Assembly (NCBI RefSeq): GCF_002479495.1
Contig: NZ_DLNQ01000010.1
Location: 301,555 to 365,554, forward strand
Reading direction: 5' to 3'
Length of the DNA stretch: 64,000 bases
Source: Brevundimonas sp. UBA7506
GTDB lineage: Bacteria > Pseudomonadota > Alphaproteobacteria > Caulobacterales > Caulobacteraceae
Shown here: positions 29,652-38,080 of the stretch, piece by piece
How the letters are laid out: each line of letters starts with the position of its first letter
Numbering within the stretch: position 1 is the first letter of the stretch
Notes under the pieces: model-generated
Database searches by the model: none
What the model was told of the DNA's origin: nothing
The model's input: the letters and a program-made list of their open reading frames with translations, nothing else
Program-made: the position numbers and the translations under genes

Positions 29652-31766
29652 TCAGCCCTGCGGCGAGACGGCGTTCGAAGCGGGGGCGAGCGGCGAGATC
29701 GTGACCTCGCCCACGGGCGCGGTCCCCCCCGGCGCCGGGTTGTCGATGGCGCGCGGCGCGACCGGGGCCTGGGTCCGCATATAGTCGCGCAGCATCTCGT
29801 CCAGGCTGGGCTCGACGCCCGGCTGCGAGCGGATTTGCTCGCCGCGCATATAGCCCCAGCGGTCGGCGCTCAGTTGCTGGGCGTCGCCCGGCGTGCGGAT
29901 GATGGTCGGGCGGATGAAGACCATCAGATTGGTTCGTCCGCGCTGGCGGCTGGTGGACTTGAACAGGTTGCCGAGCACCGGCACGTCGCCCAGACCCGGC
30001 ACCTTGTCGACCGACAGGCGGTCGTTCTGATCCAGCAGGCCGCCGGCGACCGCGATCTCGCCGTCGTCCACCACCAGGGTCGTCTCCAGCTCGCGCTTGT
30101 TGAGCACCAGATCGGATGCGCCGCGCGTCAGGACGCCGTTGATGCTGGACACCTCCTGCCGCAGGAAGAGGGTGATGGAGCCGCCCGCATTGATCTGCGG
30201 CTTGACGATCAGCTTGACGCCGATGTCCTGACGCTGGGTCGTGCGGAAGGGGTTGGAGTTGCCGTCCAGCAGGGCCTCGCCGGTGGTGATCGGCACCTCC
30301 TGCCCGACCAGGATGGTGGCTTCCTCGTTGTCCAGCGTCATCAGCGACGGGGTCTGCAGCAGGTTGGAGCCCTCGTCCGACTTGGCCGCGTTGATGATGA
30401 AGCCGAACAGGCCGTCCGAGCCGATGCGCCCGCCGCCTCCGCCGATGAACCCGTTGGCGCCGACCAGGCTGTTGAGCGCCAGGTTCTGAAGCTGCTCGCG
30501 CAGAGGATCGTCCTTGTCGAGCTGGCCGGCGGCGGCCCCGCCCGCCAGCGGGACCAGAGGCGCGGCGCGGTCGGAATAGTTGGTCAGGCCGATCGGCGTG
30601 CCGTCCGATCCAGCCAGCAGCCACTGGACCCCCAGCTCACGCACGGCGGTGTCGCCCAGCTCGACGACGATGGCCTCGATCAGGACTTGTTGGCGGCGAC
30701 TGTCGAGCTGGCGGATGACCTCGGCCAACATCCGTTGCGTATCCGCCGAAGCCGAGATGACCAGGGCGTTGGCGCCGGGGAAGCGGGCGATGCTGGCCTT
30801 CTGGCCCGCGACCGGCGCGGCCGGAGCCACGACTTGCGGCGCGGCGGCGGCTTCGCCAGTTCCGCGCGTAGCGGTCGGCGTTGCGGTGGCGCTGGCCGCC
30901 GTGACCGGCTGGCCGACGATCTGTTGCAGTACGGGCAGCAGCTGCTCGGCATTGGCGTGTTGCAGGAAGACGACCTTGACGTCGTCGGCCGAGCGGGCGC
31001 GGCGGTCCAGATCCTCGACCAGAGGCCGGACGCGGGCCACGGCGGCGGGGTCGCCGCGCAGGATGACGGAGTTGGAGCTGGCCACCGGCGTCACCGACAC
31101 CATGCCCTGCCCCGGCTGGCCGCCGGGCGGGGCCAGGACCTGAGCCAGTACGCCCGCGATCTCGGCGGCGGAGGAGTTCTCCAGCGTCACCACGTCGAAC
31201 GCGGCCCGGTCCACGTCGATGCGCTGGATCAGGCTGCGGATGCGGCTCAGGTTGTCGGCGAAGTCAGCGACCACGACGCTGTTGCCGCTGGGATTGGCCA
31301 ACACCTGACCCTGCGCGCCGACCAGAGGGCGGATGGTCTCGGCGGCCGAGGCGGCGTCGATGTTGCGCAGCTGGAAGACCTGGGTCGAGAAGCGTTCCGA
31401 CCCGACGGTGGCCGGTCCCTGGGCCGCGCCCTGGGCCGGGCTGATGCGATAGGCGCCGGAACTGGTCGGCGTCACCACCAGGCCGTTGGCCCGCAGGGTG
31501 GACAGGAAGACCTCGAACAGCTCGGTCTTGTTCAGCGCCCTCTGGCTGGTCACGGTGACGTTGCCGGTCACGGCGGGGTCGACGATGAAGGTGCGGCCCG
31601 TGGTCCGCGCCACGTCCTGAATGAAGGCGCGGATGTCAGCGCCCTGGACGTTCAGGGTCTGGCGCGCGCCCTCCTGAGCCAGAGCCGGCGAGGCCAGCAA
31701 AGGCCCTTGGGCGGCGATCAGGGCCGACAGGGCGACGGCGGCGAAAGTGCGGTGAAGGCGCATCAC
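29652..31766 (-). CDS. gspD: Type II secretion outer-membrane secretin GspD
   Basis: GspD forms the outer-membrane channel. The 704-residue precursor has a signal peptide (VALSALIAAQGPLLASPALA), an N0 domain (TLNVQGADIRAFIQDVARTT), N1-N3 repeats (for example NSVVVADFADNLSRIRSLIQ), and the secretin core with VEAIVVEL-like (QVLIEAIVVELGDTAVRELG), VPITTGE and the closing GGLLDQNDRLSVDKVPGLGD. No S-domain is obvious and no pilotin gene is seen nearby. It is separated from gspE by five bases and overlaps gspC by four. Confidence 0.96.
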   Translation of the reverse strand: MMRLHRTFAAVALSALIAAQGPLLASPALAQEGARQTLNVQGADIRAFIQDVARTTGRTFIVDPAVTGNVTVTSQRALNKTELFEVFLSTLRANGLVVTPTSSGAYRISPAQGAAQGPATVGSERFSTQVFQLRNIDAASAAETIRPLVGAQGQVLANPSGNSVVVADFADNLSRIRSLIQRIDVDRAAFDVVTLENSSAAEIAGVLAQVLAPPGGQPGQGMVSVTPVASSNSVILRGDPAAVARVRPLVEDLDRRARSADDVKVVFLQHANAEQLLPVLQQIVGQPVTAASATATPTATRGTGEAAAAPQVVAPAAPVAGQKASIARFPGANALVISASADTQRMLAEVIRQLDSRRQQVLIEAIVVELGDTAVRELGVQWLLAGSDGTPIGLTNYSDRAAPLVPLAGGAAAGQLDKDDPLREQLQNLALNSLVGANGFIGGGGGRIGSDGLFGFIINAAKSDEGSNLLQTPSLMTLDNEEATILVGQEVPITTGEALLDGNSNPFRTTQRQDIGVKLIVKPQINAGGSITLFLRQEVSSINGVLTRGASDLVLNKRELETTLVVDDGEIAVAGGLLDQNDRLSVDKVPGLGDVPVLGNLFKSTSRQRGRTNLMVFIRPTIIRTPGDAQQLSADRWGYMRGEQIRSQPGVEPSLDEMLRDYMRTQAPVAPRAIDNPAPGGTAPVGEVTISPLAPASNAVSPQG

Positions 31767-32650
31767 TGGCCGGTCCTTATGGTGGTGGTCTGCACCCGGC
31801 CGTTCCGCTCGAAGCGGATCTCGGCGGCGCTGCTGCCGGAAAGCTCGCCGCCCAGTTCGGACAGACGTTCCAGACTGTTCAGTTCGGCCCCGTTGACGGC
31901 CAGGATGACGTCGCCGGACTGCAGGCCCGCCGCCCTCAGCGCCGCCCCGTCGCCGCGCGCGGCCAGGGTGAAGCCCTTGATGCGAAGCCCGTCCATGCGC
32001 GGGCGCAGCGAGGCCTGGGCCATCAGCCGCTGCGGATCGACGACCGGGCCGGTCGGCGCGGCGGCGGGGGCCGCAGCCGATACCGGGGCTGGAGCCCCCG
32101 TCGGCGTCACGACCTGGGCGGTCGAGGGCGGCGGGGGCGGCGTGGCCGCGCCCGCAGGCGTCTCGATGAAGACCAGGCGGCTGACCGATCCCCCGCGCGA
32201 CACCGTGACGAAATCCTCGCCGACCGAGGCCAGGGTCAGGCCCTCGGAAATGGTCTCGCCCACCCCGACCGAGACCTGACGCCCGTCAGGCAGACCGATG
32301 ATGGCCGAGCCGCCGTCCGGCCCGCCCGCGCGCACCCCGAACAGGCGCAGGGCGTCGCTGTCGGCGCCCGCCGCCTCGGCCAGACTGCTCTTGTCGCCAG
32401 TGCGGAAGAAGGCGTCGAAACGCTGGAAGATGGAGGCGTCCACGGGCGCGGCCTCGGCGCGGGCGGCGACCGCCGCTTCGGGCTGGGGCGCGACGACGAT
32501 CCAGGCCAGACGCCCGGCCTGAACCGCCAGCAGGGCAAGCAGGGCGATCTCGACGCCCGCGCGAACACGCCCCGGCCGCGCGGCGATCGCCGTGCGCGCC
32601 TGACGCCCCCATTCCCCGACCCGTGCGATCACGCCCGACGCTCCGAACAC
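31763..32650 (-). CDS. gspC: Type II secretion protein GspC (PDZ type)
   Basis: GspC links the inner-membrane platform to the secretin. The product has a membrane helix (about 31-53, VEIALLALLAVQAGRLAWIV), a homology region (LRLFGVRAGGPDGGSAIIGL, VSVGVGETISEGLTLASVGE), a Pro/Ala linker and a C-terminal PDZ domain (GFTLAARGDGAALRAAGLQS, GDVILAVNGAELNSLE). The frame opens at GTG 32650, but GTG 32632 has a better ribosome site (GGAG eight bases upstream), giving 289 residues. It is the first gene of the eleven-gene operon gspCDEFGHIJKLM. Confidence 0.92.
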   Translation of the reverse strand: MFGASGVIARVGEWGRQARTAIAARPGRVRAGVEIALLALLAVQAGRLAWIVVAPQPEAAVAARAEAAPVDASIFQRFDAFFRTGDKSSLAEAAGADSDALRLFGVRAGGPDGGSAIIGLPDGRQVSVGVGETISEGLTLASVGEDFVTVSRGGSVSRLVFIETPAGAATPPPPPSTAQVVTPTGAPAPVSAAAPAAAPTGPVVDPQRLMAQASLRPRMDGLRIKGFTLAARGDGAALRAAGLQSGDVILAVNGAELNSLERLSELGGELSGSSAAEIRFERNGRVQTTTIRTGQ

Positions 32651-32665
32651 CCCCGAAAACGGGAA

Positions 32666-32693
32666 CCCCGGCTGCTTACTCCAGCAGCCGGGG
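32666..32693 (-). terminator. Hairpin between the receptor gene and gspC
   Basis: CCCCGGCTGC and GCAGCCGGGG form a perfect 10-bp stem with an eight-base loop. No T-run follows. It stands 15-35 bases before the possible gspC starts, so it could terminate receptor transcripts or lower read-through into the secretion operon. Confidence 0.6.
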
Positions 32694-32725
32694 TCGAAGC
32701 CTCACGTCACGATGACGGCCTTGAG

Positions 32726-32743
32726 ACGTTGTCGTGACAACGT
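32726..32743. terminator. Palindrome just downstream of the receptor gene
   Basis: ACGTTGTC-GT-GACAACGT is a perfect 8-bp inverted repeat 13 bases after the stop of the receptor gene at 32757. It could be the first part of a terminator together with the stronger hairpin at 32666-32693, or an operator. Confidence 0.4.
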
Positions 32744-32756
32744 GGCCGTATGCGGA

Positions 32757-35402
32757 TCAGAAGGTGGTGGACAGGCTGAGCGAGAAGGTGGTGCCCAGCT
32801 TGTAGCCCTCGACCACGCCCTTGCCGCCGTTGGCGAAGGACTGGCTGCGCTCGTATTCCTCGCCCAGGATGTTCTCGACCTTGGCGCCGACGTCATAGTC
32901 GCGACCGCCGACGGTGAAGGTCTGGCTCGCGACCAGGTCCAGCAGGATCGGCGGGGTCTCGACCACGTCCGGCAGACGGGTCGAGCCGGTGATGATGCCG
33001 GCGTCCGAAATCCGCTCGCCCTGATAGTTGACCAGCAGGGTGGCGCGGCGACGGGCGGTGGTGTTCTCGAAGCCCAACTGCAGGTTGCCCAGCCATTCCG
33101 ACTGACCTTGCAGGGCGCGGGTATAGGCCGCGTCGGTCACTTCCGAATCCGACCAGGTCACGTTGGCGACGACGAAGACCTCGTTGTCCTGGAACCAGGT
33201 CAGGTTCGGGGCCCAGACGTCCATCGGCAGGGTGTAGTCGATCTCGGCCTCGACGCCCTTCAGGGTGGCTTCCTGGGCGTTCTGGAACGAACGGCCGAAG
33301 CCCTCGCCGATCGGCTGATAGGTGCGCTCGATCGGGTTGTCGAAGGACTTGTAGAACAGGCCGATGGTGGCCGATTGACGCTGGCCGAAATACCATTCCC
33401 AGCGCAGGTCGTAGTTCTGGATCTCGGCGATCTTCAGGTTCGGATTGCCGCGCTCCAGGGTGTTGGAGTCGTCATCCAGGAACAGGGCGTTGGCCAGTTC
33501 GCGCAGATCGGGACGGTTGATCGTCTTCGAATAGCCGAAGCGCAGCTGCATGTTGTCGGCGAACTCCCAGGTCGCCGTCGCCGTGGGCAGCCAGAAGTCC
33601 TGGGCCAGGTCGGCGTTAATGGGGTCGCCCGCGCCGGTCTCGCCCAGCGGGATGAAGCTGTTCACCTGCTGCTCGGAGTCTTCGTAGCGGACGCCGGCCG
33701 TGACGCGCAGGTCCTTGATCACCTCGATCTCGGCCGAGGCGTAGGCCGCGTTGATCTCCATGGTCGCGTCGAAGAAGTCCGACGGATCGGTGATGTCGCG
33801 CAGGGTGTAGCCCGCGTTGCCGCCGATGTTGTCGGGGCTGAAGATGATCTCGGGCACATAGGACCGCAGGGCCGGGGTGATGATCACGCCCGCCGCCGGC
33901 TGGAAGGAGTAGCGGCGACTGGCGAAGTCGCGCTCGCGCTCCTGATGCAGGCCGCCGGCCTTCAGGGTGATCTCGCGGTCGGCGATCATGCCGTTCAGGG
34001 TGAAGTCGAGACCGAACTCGATGTTCTCGTCTTCCAGGGCGCTGAAGAAGGTGCGGTTGGAATCCGACCCCGGCGTCAGGCGGAAGACGTTGTCCGGCTC
34101 CAGACGATAGGAGTATTCGCGACGATAGGGCGTGTCGCGCGAGGCGGTCGAATAGGCCGCGCGCCAGTCGATCTGCAGCCGATCCAGCGCCATCGGCAGC
34201 ATGAAGACGTGACGACCCGACAACTGGTTCGAGTTCATCTGCTGCTCGATCCAGTTCAGGCGCTGGAAGCTGCGGATCAGGCCGGGGTCGGCCGAGAACA
34301 GGCCGCGCTCGATCAGGGCCTGCTGGCGCGTCTTGCGCAGCAGCAGGGTGGTCAGCTTCAGCTCATGGTTCTCGTTGAACTCGATGCCGAAGGCGCCCAG
34401 GGCGTTGAGGGCGTATTCCTGTTCCGTGCGCTGGAAGCCGCAGCCCGTCGCGTTCGACAGGCCGCCCGCGCCGGCGCAGGCCTCGGGGCTGATCTGGTCG
34501 TTGACGCCGCCGTTCACCTCGAACGAGTTGCGCACGCCCTCGCGGTTGCGGACCTGATAGTCGTAGTCGACGGCGACGAAGCCGCCCAGGCGGATGCCGT
34601 TCGACAGGTCGACGATCTCGGCGCCCGACAGGTTGAAGCCGAAGTCCGGCAGGTTCTTGTCGCCGTCGATCGACCAGATGTTGCGCAGCGAGCGCCCCGC
34701 CGCCTGCAGCATGGTCGGGTTGTTGGCGAAGGACTTCAGCGAGGGGTCGATGGCAATGAACTTGGGCAGGTTCAAACTGTTGTCAGCGATGCCGATGTTC
34801 GACAGCTTGCCGCCGGCGTCCCAGTAAAGACCTTCCTTGCCGGTAGATTCCGTCTCGGCGCTGATCGAGGCGCCGAAGGACAGGAAGCGTTCATTGGGAA
34901 TGGCGCGCGTCGAGAGGGCGATCAGGCCGCCGCCGAACTCGCCCGGGTACTGGGCCGAATAGGTCTTCTGGATCTGGGCGTTCGACACCAGCGAGGTCGG
35001 GAACAGGTCCAGCGGCACCACGCGCTTCAGCGGCTCGGGGCTGGGCAGGGTCGAGCCGTCCAGCACGATGCTGGAGTAGCGATCGCCGAGGCCGCGCACA
35101 TAGACATAGCCGTCGCCGACGATGGACAGGCCGGTGACGCGGGCCAGGGCTTCGCCGATCTCCGAGTCGCCAGAACGCTTGATGTCTTCTTCGGTGAGGA
35201 TGTTGGCGACCGCCGAGGTCTCGCGCTTGACGTCCGGCACGAAGCGGCCGCGCACGACGATGTCCTCGACCGTCGAAACGGCCTCGGGGTCTTGCGGCGC
35301 GGGGGCCGAAGGCGCGGCGTCCTGGCCCCAGGCCAGGGCCGGAGCGGTCAGGACGGTGCTGGCGAGCAGGCCGGCGAGGCCGATCGTGCGGGTAGGCGTC
35401 AT
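32757..35402 (-). CDS. TonB-dependent receptor linked to the T2SS
   Basis: The 881-residue outer-membrane protein has a signal peptide (LAGLLASTVLTAPALAWGQ), a TonB-box-like VEDIVVRGRFVPD, a plug with IVGDGYVYVRGLGDRYSSIV, VLDGSTLPSPEPLKRVVPLD and SAQYPGEFGGGLIALSTRAI, and a large barrel ending in KLGTTFSLSLSTTF with terminal Phe, as expected for BAM recognition. The RGLGDRYSS/PEFGGG plug marks a receptor subgroup I associate with a partner secreted lipoprotein, which here is the next gene upstream (35501). The position directly before gspC suggests joint function with the secretion system. Ligand unknown. Confidence 0.9.
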   Translation of the reverse strand: MTPTRTIGLAGLLASTVLTAPALAWGQDAAPSAPAPQDPEAVSTVEDIVVRGRFVPDVKRETSAVANILTEEDIKRSGDSEIGEALARVTGLSIVGDGYVYVRGLGDRYSSIVLDGSTLPSPEPLKRVVPLDLFPTSLVSNAQIQKTYSAQYPGEFGGGLIALSTRAIPNERFLSFGASISAETESTGKEGLYWDAGGKLSNIGIADNSLNLPKFIAIDPSLKSFANNPTMLQAAGRSLRNIWSIDGDKNLPDFGFNLSGAEIVDLSNGIRLGGFVAVDYDYQVRNREGVRNSFEVNGGVNDQISPEACAGAGGLSNATGCGFQRTEQEYALNALGAFGIEFNENHELKLTTLLLRKTRQQALIERGLFSADPGLIRSFQRLNWIEQQMNSNQLSGRHVFMLPMALDRLQIDWRAAYSTASRDTPYRREYSYRLEPDNVFRLTPGSDSNRTFFSALEDENIEFGLDFTLNGMIADREITLKAGGLHQERERDFASRRYSFQPAAGVIITPALRSYVPEIIFSPDNIGGNAGYTLRDITDPSDFFDATMEINAAYASAEIEVIKDLRVTAGVRYEDSEQQVNSFIPLGETGAGDPINADLAQDFWLPTATATWEFADNMQLRFGYSKTINRPDLRELANALFLDDDSNTLERGNPNLKIAEIQNYDLRWEWYFGQRQSATIGLFYKSFDNPIERTYQPIGEGFGRSFQNAQEATLKGVEAEIDYTLPMDVWAPNLTWFQDNEVFVVANVTWSDSEVTDAAYTRALQGQSEWLGNLQLGFENTTARRRATLLVNYQGERISDAGIITGSTRLPDVVETPPILLDLVASQTFTVGGRDYDVGAKVENILGEEYERSQSFANGGKGVVEGYKLGTTFSLSLSTTF

Positions 35403-35452
35403 CTCAAGAAGTCCTTCGGTGCGAGCGCCGGAAAGAAGGAGGAAAGGCGAGA

Positions 35453-35480
35453 CGGCGGGCGGCTGATCAGCCGCCCGCCG
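35453..35480. terminator. Perfect 28-bp palindrome between lipoprotein and receptor genes
   Basis: The sequence CGGCGGGCGGCTGA/TCAGCCGCCCGCCG is a perfect 14-bp inverted repeat centred on GATC. It follows the lipoprotein stop by 20 bases and lies before the receptor ribosome site. It could be a terminator or an mRNA-stabilising stem that sets the ratio of the two products. Confidence 0.65.
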
Positions 35481-35500
35481 CTCAAGGATCGAGGCGACCC

Positions 35501-36991
35501 TTAGTCGTTCAGCCAGCGGGTCCAGTTCAGCGTCCAGTTGGAAGCCGAGTCACGGACCGCGCCGACGTAGGGGGCGGCGTCGAAGAAGGCGTCGATCGTG
35601 CGCGGATCGACCGAGGTCACGCCGTTCTCGTTGACGCCATTGATGTAGGCCTTGCCGCCCGAGACGTAGGACGACAGGGTCGAGGCGCCCGTGCGGTTGT
35701 TGGCGTCCTTGGTGAAGACGGCCTGGGCCTGGGTGCTGTGGAAGGGCGTCGCCGTCGAGATGTAGAAGGAGCGCAGCGACAGATTGCCGGCGTCGGCTTG
35801 CGCGTAGGTGGCGGCGTCGTCGATGCGCAGGCCGCGCTGGAAGTTGCCGGACACGACGTGGTTGTAGAGCTTGCCGGCGGTGCCGCGGCGCAGGCGCAGA
35901 CCGGCGCCAGCCGTGGTGTTGCCGACCAGGGTCACGTTCGAGATGGTCGGAGCGGAACGCGGCAGGATGTCGAAGCCCAGTTCGTTGTTGTCGGCCTCGT
36001 AACCGGCGTCGCCGGCCAGCTGCAGCGGGTTCTGGGCGATGACCACGTGCTGGACCTTGCCGTTCCAGCCGAAGGTCCAGTCCAGGCTGTCGTCGTCGGC
36101 GCCCGTCAGCACCAGGTGCTTGGCGTTGACCGAACCGCCGAAGAACTCGACCGTGTCGTCGCCGCCGTTGTGGGCTTGGACATAGTCGACGGTTGAGCCC
36201 GAACCGACGCCCCAGAAGGCGATGGCGTTCAGCTCGTTGGTCTCGGTGAAGCGCACGCCGGCGTATTCGACGCGGACGTAGCGCAGGGTGCCCGAGGTGT
36301 CGTTCGGCACATTGCCGCCGTACAGGCCCGAGCCGCCTTCGGCTTCGGCTTCACAGACGGCCGGAGCGGCCGGGCAGTTGTTGATCACGCCGCGGCCGAG
36401 CAGCGACAGGCCGCCCCACTCGCCCGAATAGGGGTCGTCGCGGACGCCGGCGCCGAGGGGCGAACGGGCGTTGGCCAGACCCAGGGTCGTGGCGTAACCG
36501 AGCGCGTCGGCGCTGGTGAAGATGATGGGCTGGGCGGCGGTGCCCTGGGCGTTGATGCGCGAGCCGCGCTGGATGGCCAGTTGCGAGGTGCGGGTGCCGG
36601 CGTAGATCTTCACACCCGGGTCGATCGACAGGACGGCGGTGACGCCGCCGGCCTTCTGGCCGTCGAAGCCGACGTCCTTGCCGACCTTGACCGTGCCGTT
36701 CAGCTGGTAGGCCGGGCCGGCCGTCAGGGTCAGGTTGGTGGTGATCTCGCCCGAGATGCGGCAGTGCTCCTCGGTGCCGACCGTGACCTTGGTCACGTTC
36801 GGGTGGGTCGGGCAGGCGCCGGTCGAGCCGCCCGTGCCGCCGCCGCCGTTGTTGCCGCCGCCGCCCGTTCCCGGGTTGCCGCCGGTGTTGCCGGGGTTCT
36901 GCAGTTCAGAGGTGCCGTCGCCGCCGCAGGCGGCCAGGGCCAGGGCGCTGGCGGCGACCGCGAGCAGGGTTTTCGTCTTGAGAGCGGTCAT
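35501..36991 (-). CDS. Secreted beta-helix lipoprotein, candidate T2SS substrate
   Basis: The 496-residue precursor has a lipoprotein signal (TLLAVAASALALAAC, cleaved before Cys; +2 is Gly, so outer membrane), a Gly/Asn-rich linker (about 25-50), and a long repetitive beta-rich domain with right-handed beta-helix character (LTLTAGPAYQLNGTVKVGKD, IDPGVKIYAGTRTSQLAIQR, IFTSADALGYA, WGGLSLLGRGVINNCP). Relatives are often labelled 'multidrug transporter', which this sequence does not support. Four cysteines are placed as two close pairs. Its gene lies directly before the TonB receptor and T2SS operon, so it may be exported to the cell surface by the T2SS. ATG 36991 is preceded by GGAG. Confidence 0.75.
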   Translation of the reverse strand: MTALKTKTLLAVAASALALAACGGDGTSELQNPGNTGGNPGTGGGGNNGGGGTGGSTGACPTHPNVTKVTVGTEEHCRISGEITTNLTLTAGPAYQLNGTVKVGKDVGFDGQKAGGVTAVLSIDPGVKIYAGTRTSQLAIQRGSRINAQGTAAQPIIFTSADALGYATTLGLANARSPLGAGVRDDPYSGEWGGLSLLGRGVINNCPAAPAVCEAEAEGGSGLYGGNVPNDTSGTLRYVRVEYAGVRFTETNELNAIAFWGVGSGSTVDYVQAHNGGDDTVEFFGGSVNAKHLVLTGADDDSLDWTFGWNGKVQHVVIAQNPLQLAGDAGYEADNNELGFDILPRSAPTISNVTLVGNTTAGAGLRLRRGTAGKLYNHVVSGNFQRGLRIDDAATYAQADAGNLSLRSFYISTATPFHSTQAQAVFTKDANNRTGASTLSSYVSGGKAYINGVNENGVTSVDPRTIDAFFDAAPYVGAVRDSASNWTLNWTRWLND

Positions 36992-37293
36992 CGTTCTCCA
37001 CCGTGTCCAAGCCAATGAGACATGCAGGAGGACGTCCGGACGGATTGTCCGAAATTGGATGATCGGCGCCCGCCTGCCCGGCCCCTCCCCTAGAAGCCGG
37101 ATGTGACACCGCCGCCGCCGAACCACGACAAATCAGACGCCGTTCCATGAAGCTGTGGCGCCGCTTGCATGAAAGACCGTCCTGACACGGCGTGGATTTC
37201 ATATTCCGCCGATGCCTGGCGACGATTCCGCCTCCCCCAATCCGTCCGCGCCCGCTAGTTGAGGGCGACAACCACGCGCCGGGGAGGCGACCC
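36992..37293. other. Intergenic region between lipoprotein and gspO genes
   Basis: This 302-bp gap separates two divergent genes and should hold both promoters. I found no clear -35/-10 pair, inverted repeat or small ORF with a ribosome site, apart from GGGGAGGCGACCC before gspO and GGAG before the lipoprotein gene. Confidence 0.5.
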
Positions 37294-38067
37294 ATGTTGA
37301 TTTACGCCGCCTTCCTGGGGGGCGTCGGCCTAATAGTCGGCAGCTTCCTGGGCCTGGTCAGTCTGCGCCTGCCGCGCGGCGAGGACGTGGTGTTCGGCCG
37401 TTCGCGGTGCGGCGGCTGCGGCCGAACGCTGAAGCCCTGGCGCATGATCCCGCTGCTCAGCTGGGCCCTGTCGCGCGGACGCTGTTCCGACTGCGGCTCG
37501 AAGATCCCCCTCCGCTATCCGCTGATTGAACTGGGATCGGGCCTGATCGGGGTCTGGGCCGGGCTGTCTTCCGGCGACTTCACCATGGCCCTGATGACCG
37601 GGGTGCTGGGGTGGAACCTGCTGATCATCGCCCTGGTCGACGCCGAGCACTTCTGGCTGCCCGACCAGTTGACCCTGCCCCTGTTCGTCAGCGGCCTGAT
37701 CGCGGCGGTCCTGCTCTATCCCGGCGGCCTTGGCGCCGCCTTCCCCTCGGCCCTGATCCCGCCGCTGATCGGCGCCTTGGTGGGCTTCGGCGGACTGTGG
37801 CTGCTGGCCCGCCTCTATAGAGTCGTGCGCGGGCGCGAAGGCCTGGGCGGCGGCGATCCCTTCCTGCTGGGCGCCAGCGGCGCCTGGGTCGGCTGGACGG
37901 GCCTGCCCAGCGTCCTTCTGTGGGCCTCGGCCGCTGGACTCAGCGTCGTGCTGGCCATGCTGATCGTGCGGCGTCGCGTGTCGGCGACCGACCGCCTGCC
38001 GTTCGGCGTCTTCCTGTCCATCGGCGTCTGGCTGACCTGGCTCTACGGCCCGCTGGGCCTGAGCTGA
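37294..38067 (+). CDS. gspO: Prepilin peptidase (GspO/PilD type)
   Basis: This membrane aspartyl protease removes leaders from, and usually N-methylates, pseudopilins. The 257-residue protein has an N-terminal methylase-type segment with two CxxC pairs (RCGGCGRTLKPW, CSDCGSKIPLRYP), the first catalytic Asp in IALVDAEHFWLPD and the second in GLGGGDPFLLG (GxGD motif), and about seven membrane spans. ATG 37294 has a GGGGAGG ribosome site. It probably processes GspG-K encoded nearby, including the three with unusual leaders. Confidence 0.93.
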   Translation: MLIYAAFLGGVGLIVGSFLGLVSLRLPRGEDVVFGRSRCGGCGRTLKPWRMIPLLSWALSRGRCSDCGSKIPLRYPLIELGSGLIGVWAGLSSGDFTMALMTGVLGWNLLIIALVDAEHFWLPDQLTLPLFVSGLIAAVLLYPGGLGAAFPSALIPPLIGALVGFGGLWLLARLYRVVRGREGLGGGDPFLLGASGAWVGWTGLPSVLLWASAAGLSVVLAMLIVRRRVSATDRLPFGVFLSIGVWLTWLYGPLGLS

Positions 38068-38080
38068 GTCACGGCCGGGA

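Noticed and set aside
29647..30624. Long in-frame extension of gspE upstream
   Set aside because: It overlaps gspD on the same strand; the GspE N-terminus fits ATG 29646 and the Arg-rich extension has no similarity to the family.
32712..35504. A 930-codon open frame on the plus strand opposite the TonB-dependent receptor gene
   Set aside because: Its product is low-complexity (Val, Gly, Gln, Arg) with no family features, while the opposite strand encodes a complete receptor with signal peptide and terminal Phe. GC-rich codon bias keeps such antisense frames open.
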